Assembly: GCA_005884115.1 (NCBI GenBank)
Contig: VAXW01000004.1
Span: 226,898-290,897, forward strand
Reading direction: 5' to 3'
DNA length: 64,000 nucleotides
Origin: Actinomycetota bacterium
GTDB taxonomy: Bacteria; Actinomycetota; Thermoleophilia; Solirubrobacterales; Solirubrobacteraceae
The notes beneath the pieces are model-generated. The model was not told where the DNA came from. It saw nothing but the letters and a program-made list of their open reading frames with translations, and made no database searches. Made by a program: the position numbers and the translations under genes. Below are positions 53,552 to 62,388 of this stretch, piece by piece (within the stretch, counting starts at the first letter, position 1; each line of letters starts with the position of its first letter).

Positions 53552-55735
53552 ATGATCCTGCGCTGGACGCGTTTCGTCGTGGCTCACCGGCGCAGCGTGC
53601 TCGCCGCCTGGCTCGTGCTAATCCTGCTCGGCGGCTACGGGACGGCCAACGTCGGCAAGCTGCTCACGAACCGCTTCAGCGTGCCTGGCTCGGAGTCCGA
53701 ACGCGGCCTGGACCTGCTGCGCGCCCGCTTCCACGAGCGTGGCGACGGCGCCTTCACGCTCGTGGCCCAGTACCGGGGCCGCGCGGTCGACGCAGCTGCG
53801 CTGCGGGCGGCAGCGGAGCGCGCCGCGGGCAGGGTCCCGGGCGGCAAAGCCGGCCCGCCGCGACCGGCAGGTGCAGGCGTCGCGTACGCGCAGATCGCCA
53901 CCCCGCTTCAGGCCGCAGACGCCAAGAACTACACCGACCGCATGCGCGGGGCGATCGGGCGGATCGCCGGCGCGCGCACCTACCTGACCGGCTTCCCGGC
54001 TCTCAGCCACGACCTGCAGCCGGTCTACAACCGCGACCTCGGCAAAGGCGAGCTGATCGCGATCCCGATCGCGCTGCTGGTGCTGCTGTTCATGTTTGGA
54101 ACGCTGGGCGCGGTCCTCGTTCCGTTCGCGTTCGCGATCGCGACGCTGCCGACCACGCTCGGGCTGGTGTGGGTGGTGGCCCACTTCGGCAACATGGCGC
54201 AGTACGTGACGAACATCGTCACGCTGATCGGGCTGGCGATCGCGATCGACTACTCGATGCTGGTCGTTTTTCGTTTCCGCGAGCAGCTGAGCGCGGGGGA
54301 TGCTCCCTCGCAAGCGCTCGAGCGGACGATGGCCACCGCCGGCCGCGCGACGCTCTTCTCCGGGCTGACGGTCGCTGTCGGCCTGGCGCTGCTGCTGCTC
54401 ATGCCGCTGCCCTTCATGCGCTCGATGGGCGCGGGTGCGGTGCTGATCCCGCTCGTGTCGATAGCGGCCTCGGCGACGTTCCTGCCGGCGCTGCTCTCAC
54501 TGCTGGGGACGCGCGTGAACCGCGTGCGCATCGTTCCCCGCGAGCTGCTGGCGCGGCGCGCGAGCGGCGCCCCGGGCATGTGGTCGACGCTCGCGCACTC
54601 GATCATGCGCCGGCCGGTGATCTACCTGGTCGCGGCGGTGGCGCTCCTGGCGGCGCTGGCCACGCCGGCGCTGCAGCTGCATCTCACCGGTGGCGACAAC
54701 CGCAGCACGCCCCGCGGAACCGAGGCGGCCGAAGGGCTGTATTTGCTCAAAGCACGAATCGGCCCCGGGGCTCTCTCGCCGCAGCAGGTTGTCATCGACA
54801 CGCACAGACCCGGCGGCGCGCGGGCGGCGGAGACCGTCGCCGCCGAGCGCCGTCTGATCGATGCGCTGGCGCGCGACCGGCGCGTGCAGCCGGCGACGAT
54901 CCAGGCGCCATCGATCAGCTCGGCGGCGGTCGCGCGCGAGGCCAACCTGCTCGACGCCTCCGAACGGGCGCTGCAGGTACGGGCGGCGGGCCGCACCGAC
55001 GCTGGCACCTTCCAGGCGATCGACCTCGTGCACACGATCCGCGATCGCTACATACCGGCGGCTCGCTTCGCCAAGTCCGACACCGTGTTCTTGACCGGCG
55101 CGCCGGCGTTCAGCGTTGACTTCGTGCACAAGGCCTACGGAGCCTTCCCCTGGCTCTTGGCGGCGGTGCTCGTGGTCACCTACCTGGTGCTGCTGCGCGC
55201 GTTCCGCTCGCTGCTCTTGCCGCTGAAGGCGGTGCTGCTGAACCTGCTGTCGGTGAGCGCCGCATACGGGGTGCTGGTGCTCGTCTTCCAGCATCGCGCC
55301 GGCACCGCGATCGGGCTGGGCAGCTCCCCTCAGATCGAAGCGTGGATCCCGATCTTCCTGTTCGCCACGACGTTCGGCATCTCGATGGACTACGAGGTCT
55401 TCCTGCTCTCTCGCGTGCGCGAGGAGTGGGACCATCGCCGAGACAACGAGCGCGCGGTGGCGTTCGGCCTCGAGCACACCGGGAGGATCATCACGGCGGC
55501 AGCGGTGGTCATGATCGCCGCGTTCTCCGGCTTTCTGGCGGGCAGCTTCGTGGGCTTGCAGGAGTTCGGCATGGGCCTCGCCGCGGCGATCCTGCTCGAC
55601 GCCACGATCGTGCGGGCTCTACTGGTGCCCGCCGCTATGAAGCTCCTGGGCCGCTGGAACTGGTATCTGCCCGAGCGCCTGCGCCGCGCGATGCGCCTGC
55701 GCCCGCTTCAACCAGGCGCCGAACCCGCAAGCTGA
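53552..55735 (+). CDS. MMPL-family RND transporter
   Basis: A 727-residue membrane transporter of the MMPL/RND type, with two repeats each of one span, an extracytoplasmic domain and five spans. The proton-relay region typical of MMPL is visible as IDYSMLVVFRFREQL in the first half and ISMDYEVFLLSRVREEWD in the second. The extracytoplasmic domains lie at about 40-160 and 385-530. These transporters export lipids or small hydrophobic compounds in actinobacteria. Coupled in position with the TetR regulator upstream. The N-terminal start MILRWTRFVVAHRRSVLAAW is typical of the family. Confidence 0.93.
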   Translation: MILRWTRFVVAHRRSVLAAWLVLILLGGYGTANVGKLLTNRFSVPGSESERGLDLLRARFHERGDGAFTLVAQYRGRAVDAAALRAAAERAAGRVPGGKAGPPRPAGAGVAYAQIATPLQAADAKNYTDRMRGAIGRIAGARTYLTGFPALSHDLQPVYNRDLGKGELIAIPIALLVLLFMFGTLGAVLVPFAFAIATLPTTLGLVWVVAHFGNMAQYVTNIVTLIGLAIAIDYSMLVVFRFREQLSAGDAPSQALERTMATAGRATLFSGLTVAVGLALLLLMPLPFMRSMGAGAVLIPLVSIAASATFLPALLSLLGTRVNRVRIVPRELLARRASGAPGMWSTLAHSIMRRPVIYLVAAVALLAALATPALQLHLTGGDNRSTPRGTEAAEGLYLLKARIGPGALSPQQVVIDTHRPGGARAAETVAAERRLIDALARDRRVQPATIQAPSISSAAVAREANLLDASERALQVRAAGRTDAGTFQAIDLVHTIRDRYIPAARFAKSDTVFLTGAPAFSVDFVHKAYGAFPWLLAAVLVVTYLVLLRAFRSLLLPLKAVLLNLLSVSAAYGVLVLVFQHRAGTAIGLGSSPQIEAWIPIFLFATTFGISMDYEVFLLSRVREEWDHRRDNERAVAFGLEHTGRIITAAAVVMIAAFSGFLAGSFVGLQEFGMGLAAAILLDATIVRALLVPAAMKLLGRWNWYLPERLRRAMRLRPLQPGAEPAS

Positions 55736-55862
55736 GCCAGCCGCGCGTGTAAGCGGTCCGTGCGCAGCGGACAGCACCGGCGCGTCCACTCTGGGCGAGG
55801 ACGGCCGGCGCAGGCCGGCCTCGCCCGTCTCTCCATGTCCTTCTCGATGCTCGCGCTGCCGT

Positions 55863-56930
55863 CTAGGGCCTGGCTTCGAGCACCAGGTTGAAGGGAGTCT
55901 CGGTGGCACGGCGCGTGCGCGTGAAGCCGCCTTCTTTGAGCACCTCGCTCAGGCGCGCCTCGCCAGCCTGGGCGCCAAGCGCGAGGCCGACCTCCTGCGC
56001 TAGCGACGCCGGCGTGCAGATCACCGTCGAGGCACCATAGAAGACGCGCCCGACCGGGTTCAGGTTCTCCTCCACTTTGTCGTTGGCGAAGGGCTCGACG
56101 ATCATCCACGAGCCGTCGCTTGCAAGCGTCTCGAGCACGTGCGCCGAGGCACCTACGGGGTCGCCCATGTCGTGCAGGCAGTCGAACACGCACACGAGGT
56201 CGTAGTCGCTGCCCGGATAGTCCTTGGCGGAGGCCACCTCGAAGCTGATGCGATCGCCGACGCCGGCGTCGCCAGCCGCTTCGCGCGCGCGCTCGATCGA
56301 TGCCTCGTGGTAATCGAAGCCGAAGAACTCCGACTCGGGAAACGCTTCGGCCATGATGATGGTCGAGGCTCCGTGTCCGCAGCCGATGTCTGCGACCTTG
56401 GCGCCACGTTCGAGCTTCTCCTGCACGCCGTCGAGTGCGGGGATCCACTCGGCCACCAGGTTGGCCTTGTAGCCGGGGCGGAAGAATCGCTCGGTCCCCC
56501 GGAAGAGGCGGTGGTCGTGCTCGTGCCAGCCCATCCCGCCGCCCGTGCGGAATGCCTCGAGGATGCGGTCCTCATCGGCGTACAGCGAGGCGATCGAGTC
56601 GTAGACGCCGAGGATGTAGAAGGGGCTCTCTTCGTCGGCGAGCGCCAGCGCGTGCTCGTCGGGGAGCGTGTAGCGGTCGCTCTCGGGGTCGTAGGTGATA
56701 TAGCCGCCCGCAGCTTGGTTGCGCAACCACTCGCGCACCGAGCGCTCCGCGGCGCCCGAGCGCTCTGCGACCTCCTGCGAGCTCAGCGGCCCTGCTCCGG
56801 CCATCGCTTTGTACAGGCCGAGCTTCTCGCCGATGACCATCAGCGGCGCGCTGATGATCGCGCCCATGTCGGTCACGGCCTGCCCCATGAATGCTTCGAG
56901 CTTGGCCTCGTCGATGTTCGTGGCGCTCAT
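55863..56930 (-). CDS. SAM-dependent methyltransferase with N-terminal winged helix
   Basis: A 355-residue protein. Residues about 20-90 form a dimerisation/winged-helix region (GAIISAPLMVIGEKLGLY, LSSQEVAERSGAAERSVREWL) as in O-methyltransferase-like and Rv2258c-type proteins. The SAM-binding motif is KVADIGCGHGASTIIMAEAFP (about 182-202), followed by FFGFDYHEASIE and VCVFDCLHDMGDPVG. Start at ATG 56930 behind AGGAGGTGGAGG. Its substrate is not predictable. Confidence 0.88.
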   Translation of the reverse strand: MSATNIDEAKLEAFMGQAVTDMGAIISAPLMVIGEKLGLYKAMAGAGPLSSQEVAERSGAAERSVREWLRNQAAGGYITYDPESDRYTLPDEHALALADEESPFYILGVYDSIASLYADEDRILEAFRTGGGMGWHEHDHRLFRGTERFFRPGYKANLVAEWIPALDGVQEKLERGAKVADIGCGHGASTIIMAEAFPESEFFGFDYHEASIERAREAAGDAGVGDRISFEVASAKDYPGSDYDLVCVFDCLHDMGDPVGASAHVLETLASDGSWMIVEPFANDKVEENLNPVGRVFYGASTVICTPASLAQEVGLALGAQAGEARLSEVLKEGGFTRTRRATETPFNLVLEARP

Positions 56931-57060
56931 CCTCCACCTCCTGGCATGCGCGTACGCATGCTCCTCTCTGGTTCTGCCTCCCGGCCGGCGCATCCGGCGC
57001 GGCTGGCCCGCTTGCGCGTGAAGCTACCAGAGCTTTTGCGAGGTCAGTGTGCGCCTGATC

Positions 57061-57160
57061 ACTGCTTGAGCTGGCGTCCGACGGCGCCGATCAGCTCGTC
57101 CACCTGCGGGCCCGCGCAGCTGGATCTTGCTCGCGCTGTAGCCCGCGCTCACGAGGTCGC
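57061..57160 (-). pseudogene. Possible decayed gene end
   Basis: On the minus strand one frame reads DLVSAGYSASKIQLRGP and, after one apparent extra base, the next frame reads QVDELIGAVGRQLKQ and a stop (TGA). Together they look like the C-terminal end of a helical protein broken by a frameshift. Not assigned to a family. Confidence 0.3.
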
Positions 57161-57165
57161 CGCCC

Positions 57166-57864
57166 CTAGCTGCCGCGCGCCTGAGCGCGCGGCGCCGCGA
57201 GAGTCGGCGCCGCCGCGAGCAGCTCGAGCGAGCCCCACGCAGTGCGCAGGCGGTCGATGACGCTGACCTCGAAGCCGGCCTGCTCGATCAACGACGGCAG
57301 CTCGCCGGCGAGGTGCGCACGCGTGTTAGAGGCACCGTCGAGCAGCTGGATCGCGAGGAAGGCGACGCGCATGAGCACATCGTGCGGGCGCCCCCAGTCG
57401 GCGATCAGCAGCCGGCCATCGTCGCTGAGCACGCGCCGTGCCTCGGCGAGCGCGCCGCGCTTGGCATCCGTAGAGAGGTGGTGCAGCAGCAGCGAGCTGA
57501 CGACACACTCGACGCTCCCGTCGGCGAGCGGGATCGTGTCTGCGCTCGCTTCGATGAGCTCGAGGCGCACGCGCGCAGCGCGCGCCTTGCCGGCTGCGCG
57601 CTGAAGCACGGCGGGGTCTCCATCGAGGCCGATGATGCTCGCCGAGGGCGCCCGGCGCGCGAGCGCCACCGCCAGCGACCCAGTCCCGCAGCCGAGGTCG
57701 AGCACGCGACGATGCCCGCCGGCGAGCACCTCGTCGACGAGCGCGCGGCGAAAGCGCCGCTCTCGCATCGTCAAAGCTAGGGCGGGGTCATACGCTGCGG
57801 TCAGCCACCGCCGTCCCGCGGCTGGCGCGTAGCGCTCGGATCGTGTGCCTGCTTCAAGTCCCAC
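57166..57864 (-). CDS. Class I SAM-dependent methyltransferase (ERY-PAAG...LT type)
   Basis: A 232-residue methyltransferase. Its start, SERYAPAAGRRWLTAAYDP, then LTMRERRFRRALV, is typical of a methyltransferase subgroup often found beside metal-responsive regulators. SAM motif I is RVLDLGCGTGSLAVALARR, motif II IIGLDGDPAVLQRA, then SLLLHHLSTDAKRGALAEARR. A longer frame reaches 57996, but a metal-type operator lies inside that extension, so I place the start at GTG 57864, directly before the family sequence. Converges with nothing; DGPF/ECF genes lie divergently upstream. Confidence 0.82.
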   Translation of the reverse strand: MGLEAGTRSERYAPAAGRRWLTAAYDPALALTMRERRFRRALVDEVLAGGHRRVLDLGCGTGSLAVALARRAPSASIIGLDGDPAVLQRAAGKARAARVRLELIEASADTIPLADGSVECVVSSLLLHHLSTDAKRGALAEARRVLSDDGRLLIADWGRPHDVLMRVAFLAIQLLDGASNTRAHLAGELPSLIEQAGFEVSVIDRLRTAWGSLELLAAAPTLAAPRAQARGS

Positions 57865-57879
57865 CTCGAGATCGCCAGT

Positions 57880-57896
57880 ATACCCCACGGGGGTAT
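57880..57896. promoter_or_regulatory. CsoR/RicR-type copper operator
   Basis: ATACCCC-ACG-GGGGTAT, a perfect 7-bp inverted repeat with a 3-base centre. It contains TACCC-N5-GGGTA, the pattern described for the copper-responsive RicR/CsoR repressors of mycobacteria. It lies 16 bases upstream of the methyltransferase GTG start. Confidence 0.6.
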
Positions 57897-58031
57897 GGCT
57901 CGTGCCGATGCAGCTGCCGGCATGCTGTCGAGCTCGAACGGAGCTGAAGCTGTCGAAATCGGCGATCGAGCTGCGTCGAAGTACATGAAGCCGCATATTG
58001 AGGCGGTGAATATGAAGCCAAGGGAGACGAC

Positions 58032-58415
58032 ATGTCGCAATACATGCTGCTGATCTACAGGCCAGTCGACGGTCCGCCCGCCGGCCAGCCCGAGCCCCCG
58101 ATGGAGGCGTGGTTCGAGTACACGCGGAGCCTGCAGGACGCGGGCGCGCTACTGCACAGCGCTCCGCTGCAGTCGGTCGAGAGCGCCACGACGGTGCGTG
58201 CGCGCGACGGCGAGACGCAGATCACCGACGGTCCGTTTGCGGAGACGAAGGAGTTCCTCGCGGGCTACTACCTGCTCGAGTGTCCCGACCTCGACGCCGC
58301 CCTCGCACACGCGGCGCGGGTCCCGAACATCCACTACGGCTCGACGGAGGTGCGTCCGGTGATGGAGCTCGGTGCGGTCGGCGCGGCCAGCCAGGAGGCC
58401 GAGGCGGCCTCGTGA
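58032..58415 (+). CDS. YCII/DGPF-domain protein
   Basis: A 127-residue protein of the YCII-related family. [14 protein letters not shown] starts it, the DGPF motif is intact in [22 protein letters not shown] (about 65-85), and the family histidine lies in ALAHAARVP. Such proteins are encoded next to ECF42 sigma factors, as here: the ECF start overlaps this stop (GTGA). AGGGAG ribosome binding site precedes the ATG. Function of DGPF proteins is unknown. Confidence 0.9.
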   Translation: MSQYMLLIYRPVDGPPAGQPEPPMEAWFEYTRSLQDAGALLHSAPLQSVESATTVRARDGETQITDGPFAETKEFLAGYYLLECPDLDAALAHAARVPNIHYGSTEVRPVMELGAVGAASQEAEAAS

Positions 58416-59698
58416 CGGCAGGCACGCCTGAGCGGCGGCCGGGGACGCGTTCTCCGGCCGCCGCCGTAGAGCGTGCGTTCCGGGAGGAGCGCGCGACGGT
58501 GCTCGCCGCGCTCATCCGCCACCTGGGCGATTTCCAGCTGGCTGAGGATGCGCTCCAGGATGCCTTTGCGGCCGCCGTGGCCACGTGGTCGCGCGACGGC
58601 GTCCCCGCCAGCCCCGGCGCCTGGTTGATGACCACGGCTCGGCGGCGCGCGATCGACCGCCTGCGGCGCAACCGTTCGCTGGCCGACCGCGCGGCGCGGC
58701 TGGCGGAGCTGACGCGCATCAGCGCGTCTGCCCACGAGGAGACGGAGGACAGCGCGATCGCCGATGAGCGCCTGCGCTTGATCTTTACGTGCTGCCATCC
58801 GGCTCTCGCGCTCGAGGCGCGCGTCGCCTTGACGCTGCGCATGCTCGGCGGCCTCAGCACGACGGAGATCGCGCGCGCCTTTCTCGTCGCCGAGACGACG
58901 ATGGGCCAGCGCCTCACGCGCGCCAAGCGCAAGATCGCGCAGGCCGGCATCCCCTACCGGGTGCCCGAGGACGAGGTGCTTCCCGACCGCCTGCGCGGGG
59001 TGCTGATGGTCGTCTATCTGATCTTCAACGAGGGATATACGGCAAGCGGCGGCGAGCGCTTGGTACGCGGAGAGCTGTGCAGCGAGGCAGTACGGCTCGG
59101 GCGCCTGCTGAGCAGGCTGATGCCTGACGAGGGCGAGGTGTGGGGCCTGTTGGCGCTCATGCTGCTGCACGACGCGCGGCGCGAGGCGCGCGTCGATGAG
59201 AGCGGGGGCTACCTCGCGCTCGACCGCCAGGACCGCGCGCACTGGGATCGGGGGAGGATTCGCGAGGGGCTCGCCGCGCTCGAGCGCGGTCTGCGCATGC
59301 GCCAGCCGGGGCAGTACCTCCTTCAGGCTGCGATCGCGGCGCTGCACGCGCGTGCCCCCAGCGCCGAGGAGGTCGACTGGCGTGCGATCGCCGAGCTGTA
59401 CCTCGCGCTCTCGCGACTTTCCCCCTCGCCCGTCGTGGAGATCAACCGCGCTGTGGCTGTGGCCTTTGCGCACGGCGCGGAGGCCGGTATCGGCGTGCTC
59501 GCGCCGCTGCTCGAGAATCCGGCACTCGAGCGCTACCAGCCGCTGTACGCCGCCCAGGCCGAGTTGCTTCTGCGCGGAGGAGACCGCGCGGGCGCTGCGC
59601 GTGCCTACGAGCACGCGATCGCGCTGAGCGCGAACGCGGTCGAGCGCAGCGAGCTGGAACGCCGGCGCTCGGAGCTGGTGAGCGCAGGCTCGGCCTAG
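58412..59698 (+). CDS. ECF42-type RNA polymerase sigma factor with C-terminal extension
   Basis: A 428-residue sigma factor. Region 2 is at about 20-95 ([22 protein letters not shown], ...[19 protein letters not shown]), and region 4 at about 130-185 ([50 protein letters not shown] in sequence parts). The remaining 230 residues form the TPR-like helical extension that defines ECF42 ([53 protein letters not shown] segment). No anti-sigma factor is next to it; the extension is thought to control activity. The GTG start overlaps the DGPF gene stop. Confidence 0.93.
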   Translation: MTAGTPERRPGTRSPAAAVERAFREERATVLAALIRHLGDFQLAEDALQDAFAAAVATWSRDGVPASPGAWLMTTARRRAIDRLRRNRSLADRAARLAELTRISASAHEETEDSAIADERLRLIFTCCHPALALEARVALTLRMLGGLSTTEIARAFLVAETTMGQRLTRAKRKIAQAGIPYRVPEDEVLPDRLRGVLMVVYLIFNEGYTASGGERLVRGELCSEAVRLGRLLSRLMPDEGEVWGLLALMLLHDARREARVDESGGYLALDRQDRAHWDRGRIREGLAALERGLRMRQPGQYLLQAAIAALHARAPSAEEVDWRAIAELYLALSRLSPSPVVEINRAVAVAFAHGAEAGIGVLAPLLENPALERYQPLYAAQAELLLRGGDRAGAARAYEHAIALSANAVERSELERRRSELVSAGSA

Positions 59699-59744
59699 AC
59701 GGCGCTGCCGCGGCGCGTCGCGCGGGCGCGCGTACGCTGAGAGG

Positions 59745-60248
59745 GTGTCCGCACGAGTCGAGCTGGCCCGCGAGTCCGACGCACACCTCGTCGGCGAGCT
59801 GCTGCATCGTTTCAACACGGAGTTCGGCGATCCCACGCCCGGCGCCGAACGCCTCGCCGATCGCGTCAGGGAGCTGCTCGCCGGAGGCCAGACCTCGGTG
59901 CTGCTGGCAGGACCACGCGACGAGGACGGGCCGCGAGGAGCAGGTGGCAGCAGCAGGGGCGCGGACGGGGTCGCCGTGCTGCGCTTCCGGCCCGCCATCT
60001 TCTCTGAGGCGCTCGAGTGCTACCTGGCCGAGCTGTACGTCGTGCCCGAGCGCCGCGAACGCGGCATCGGGCGCGAGCTGATGCGCCGCGCGCTCGAGCA
60101 CGCTCGCGAGCGCGGAGCCGACTACATGGACCTCTGCACCGCCGAGAGCGACATCGCGGCGCGGAGGTTGTATGAGAGTCTCGGCTTCAGCAACCGCGAA
60201 GGCCGGGCGGACGGGCCGCTGAACTACTACTACGAGCGCAAGCTATAG
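59745..60248 (+). CDS. GNAT-family N-acetyltransferase
   Basis: A 167-residue acetyltransferase. The acetyl-CoA-binding motif A is YVVPERRERGIGRELMRRAL (about 104-123), preceded by strand CYLAELYVV and followed by RRLYESLGFSNREG, the typical GNAT end. An Arg/Gly-rich loop (64-76) replaces the usual beta-hairpin connection. Target unknown. GTG start at 59745. Confidence 0.88.
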   Translation: MSARVELARESDAHLVGELLHRFNTEFGDPTPGAERLADRVRELLAGGQTSVLLAGPRDEDGPRGAGGSSRGADGVAVLRFRPAIFSEALECYLAELYVVPERRERGIGRELMRRALEHARERGADYMDLCTAESDIAARRLYESLGFSNREGRADGPLNYYYERKL

Positions 60249-60324
60249 CGAGCACGCCCGGCAGGCCCGCGGACACGGAGCGGCGACGCCGCCATGAGGG
60301 CACGGCGGCGGCGCGAGCGCGAAT

Positions 60325-60864
60325 ATGCTCACCAACGAGTACGCACTGATGAGCGAGGACCCGTCTCACGCACAAGCCGACGACGCGAGCGCCGCCTCAG
60401 CGCGCGTTCCCAACGCGCGCCGCCCGTCGGGACCTGACCGGGATGGCGACCGCGACGATCTCGCTTGGATCGCCGCGGCGGGCGGCTCGGGGGTCGTGGG
60501 CAGCGCGGGAACGGCGTCGAGCAGCGGCGTGATCGGCAGCGCCGGGAGCATGTCGAGCGCAGGTGTCATAGGCAGCGCGGGCACCGTGGCGAGCGCGGGC
60601 GTCGTGGGAAGCGCTGGCACGGTGGCGAGCGCGGGCGTAGTGGGCAGCGCCGGCACCGTCGCCAGCGCGGGCGTCGTGGGCAGCGCCGGTGTCGTGCTGA
60701 GCGCAGGCGTGCTGGCCAGCGTGGCTGTGGCAGCGGGCCTGGGCAACTCAGGCTGCGTCGCATGCGTGGCGTGCATCGGCTGCGTGAACTGCGTCGGCTG
60801 CGTCGCCTGCATCGGATGCGTGGGTCAGCGTGGCGCGGTGGGCGCGATCGGCCTCACGGCCTGA
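60325..60864 (+). CDS. Hexapeptide-repeat protein ending in a cysteine ladder
   Basis: A 179-residue protein of no family I recognise. Residues 1-50 are polar and charged. Residues 55-130 are built from about six 12-residue units of SAGVVGSAGTVA, i.e. hexads with [VI]-[GA] followed by S-A-G, the pattern expected of left-handed parallel beta-helix coils. Residues 144-165 carry eight cysteines at every third position (144, 147, ... 165), alternating with Val/Ile-Ala/Gly pairs, which keeps the hexad rhythm. It ends GQRGAVGAIGLTA. There is no signal peptide. The DNA is correspondingly repetitive. Start could also be M9 (60349). Confidence 0.7.
   Translation: MLTNEYALMSEDPSHAQADDASAASARVPNARRPSGPDRDGDRDDLAWIAAAGGSGVVGSAGTASSSGVIGSAGSMSSAGVIGSAGTVASAGVVGSAGTVASAGVVGSAGTVASAGVVGSAGVVLSAGVLASVAVAAGLGNSGCVACVACIGCVNCVGCVACIGCVGQRGAVGAIGLTA
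60487..60715 (+). repeat. 36-bp tandem coding repeats in the hexapeptide-repeat gene
   Basis: About six imperfect 36-bp units encode the 12-residue repeat SAGVVGSAGTVA. Neighbouring units differ mostly at third positions, so selection has kept the protein pattern while the DNA has drifted. Confidence 0.75.
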
Positions 60865-60898
60865 CGCCGGCCGACAGGAACCTCGAGAAGCCGCCTAT

Positions 60899-61543
60899 CT
60901 ATCGTTCGCGGCCGCTTTCGACCGCACGCCCGGCACGCTGCCTGCGGCTCCCGCGCAGCCGCCCGAGGCCGAACCGGCGCGGGCGTGTCCTTTCCGCCTC
61001 ATGCGGACGGGCGGGCGTCGCTCCCGGCCCCGCCGCTGCCGGTTGCGAGCTCGCAACCGCCGGTGCGGCAGGCGCTGCGACCATGGCGGGCTCCTCGCGG
61101 AGCAGTGGACGTGAGACGAAGCGTCCGACCGCAAAGGCTCCCAGTGCGATGATCAGCGCACCGAGGCCGTAGAAGTAGCCGACGAGCTCGAGCATCTGGC
61201 GCGTGGAGCCGAACAGCGGCCGCCCGATCGGCCCAGCTCCGCTCTCCCAGGTCAAGCTCATCGAGGGGCCGATGACGAACCACGCTCCCGCGGTCACGGC
61301 AAGCCAGCCGCCAAGCGTCCCGGAGGTGCGCCTGGATGCCCTCAGCAGCAACAGACCTGCCACCAGCGCCAGAGCGCCGGGGAGGATCTCCAGCCACAGG
61401 CGATCCGCCGTGTAGTGCCACGTCGAATTGACTCCGAACGAGTAGTCGAAGTAGGGGCCCACGAATGGGATCAGGGCACCCCAGATACCGAGCAACGCAA
61501 TCAGCAGGCCACTGACAGCGCCTGTCGATCGAGCAATACGCAT
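60899..61543 (-). CDS. Four-span membrane protein, unknown function
   Basis: A 214-residue protein. Four hydrophobic segments start near SGLLIALLGIWGALIPFVG, LEILPGALALVAGLLLL, LAVTAGAWFVIGPSM and VGYFYGLGALIIALGAFAVG; the loop after the first contains YFDYSFGVNSTWHYT. The last 65 residues are cytoplasmic, Ala/Pro then Arg/Gly-rich and basic. Ribosome binding site AGGAG precedes the ATG. Not matched to a family; similar to general stress/lipid-linked small membrane proteins only in layout. Confidence 0.75.
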   Translation of the reverse strand: MRIARSTGAVSGLLIALLGIWGALIPFVGPYFDYSFGVNSTWHYTADRLWLEILPGALALVAGLLLLRASRRTSGTLGGWLAVTAGAWFVIGPSMSLTWESGAGPIGRPLFGSTRQMLELVGYFYGLGALIIALGAFAVGRFVSRPLLREEPAMVAAPAAPAVASSQPAAAGPGATPARPHEAERTRPRRFGLGRLRGSRRQRAGRAVESGRER

Positions 61544-61582
61544 TTAATCGCTCCTGTTTGGGCTTGCGCTCTCTCTTATTTA

Positions 61583-61617
61583 GGTTCCCGAGAACCGGGG
61601 CGCCCAAACCTGGGCGC
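61583..61617 (-). terminator. Tandem hairpins downstream of the RibD-domain gene
   Basis: GCGCCCA-AACC-TGGGCGC (61600-61617, 7-bp stem) and GGTTC-CCGA-GAACC (61583-61596, 5-bp stem), followed on the minus strand by an A/T-rich stretch TAAATAAG. Placed right after the stop of the minus-strand RibD gene. Confidence 0.55.
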
Positions 61618-61620
61618 TGC

Positions 61621-62184
61621 TCACGCCGCGCGGTTGTAGACGAGGATGTTGATGCCATCGCCGACCGGTTTTGAGTCGGTGAGACGCAGCCGTTTCTTTC
61701 CGCCGCCCTCGCCGAACAGACGCTTGCCGCTGCCGAGGATGACGGGAAAGACCATCAGGCGCAGCTCGTCGACGAGGTCCCGCTCGAGCAGGCCCCGCGC
61801 GAGCTGGCCGCTGCCGTGGACCACGATCCGCCCGTCGAGCTCGCTCTTGAGCTTGGCGATCTCCTGCCCGAGGTCGCCGCTGAGCACGGTCGAGTTGCTC
61901 CAGGAGGGGCTCTCGAGCGTCGAGGAAACAACGTACTTGGGCATGTTGTTGAACTTGTCGGCGAACTCACCCTCGCGCGAGGGCCAGGCCTCAGCGAAGC
62001 CTTCATAAGTCACGCGTCCGAGCAGCAGCGCGTCCGTTTCGAGCGTCTCATCGAGCTTGAACTTGTCGCCCTCGCCGCGTTCTATCTCGAACGTCCAGCC
62101 TCCGTGCTCGTATGTCTCAGCTCCGCCGGGGTCCTCCATCACGCCATCCAGCGAAACGAACTCAGTTACCACGATCCGTCCCAT
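61621..62184 (-). CDS. Dihydrofolate reductase-like (RibD C-terminal domain) protein
   Basis: A 187-residue protein of the RibD C-terminal/YyaP family. Blocks: MGRIVVTEFVSLDGVMEDPGG (1-21), ALLLGRVTYEGFAEAWPSR, KYVVSSTLESPSWSNSTVL, LVHGSGQLARGLLERDLVDEL-like segment and VFPVILGSGKRLFGEG. The NADPH-binding pattern is retained. These stand-alone proteins are annotated as reductases, but substrates are mostly unknown. Ribosome binding site AAGGAGG just upstream of the ATG. Confidence 0.9.
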   Translation of the reverse strand: MGRIVVTEFVSLDGVMEDPGGAETYEHGGWTFEIERGEGDKFKLDETLETDALLLGRVTYEGFAEAWPSREGEFADKFNNMPKYVVSSTLESPSWSNSTVLSGDLGQEIAKLKSELDGRIVVHGSGQLARGLLERDLVDELRLMVFPVILGSGKRLFGEGGGKKRLRLTDSKPVGDGINILVYNRAA

Positions 62185-62388
62185 CTCGTCCTCCTTTCAG
62201 GGGATTGGTCGGCGTCTATGACCTGGGGCCGTGCGAGAACTCATCGCGCCTGGGTTGGCCGCTTGAGGGCGAGCGTGTCCGCATCATCCGGACGCACGCG
62301 CACATGGCCTGGGCCGATGACTCCACTGGGCCGCTCGGGTCTGTACCTGTGAGGGCAGAGCTTGAGCAGACGAAGCAAGGAGGTCAGC

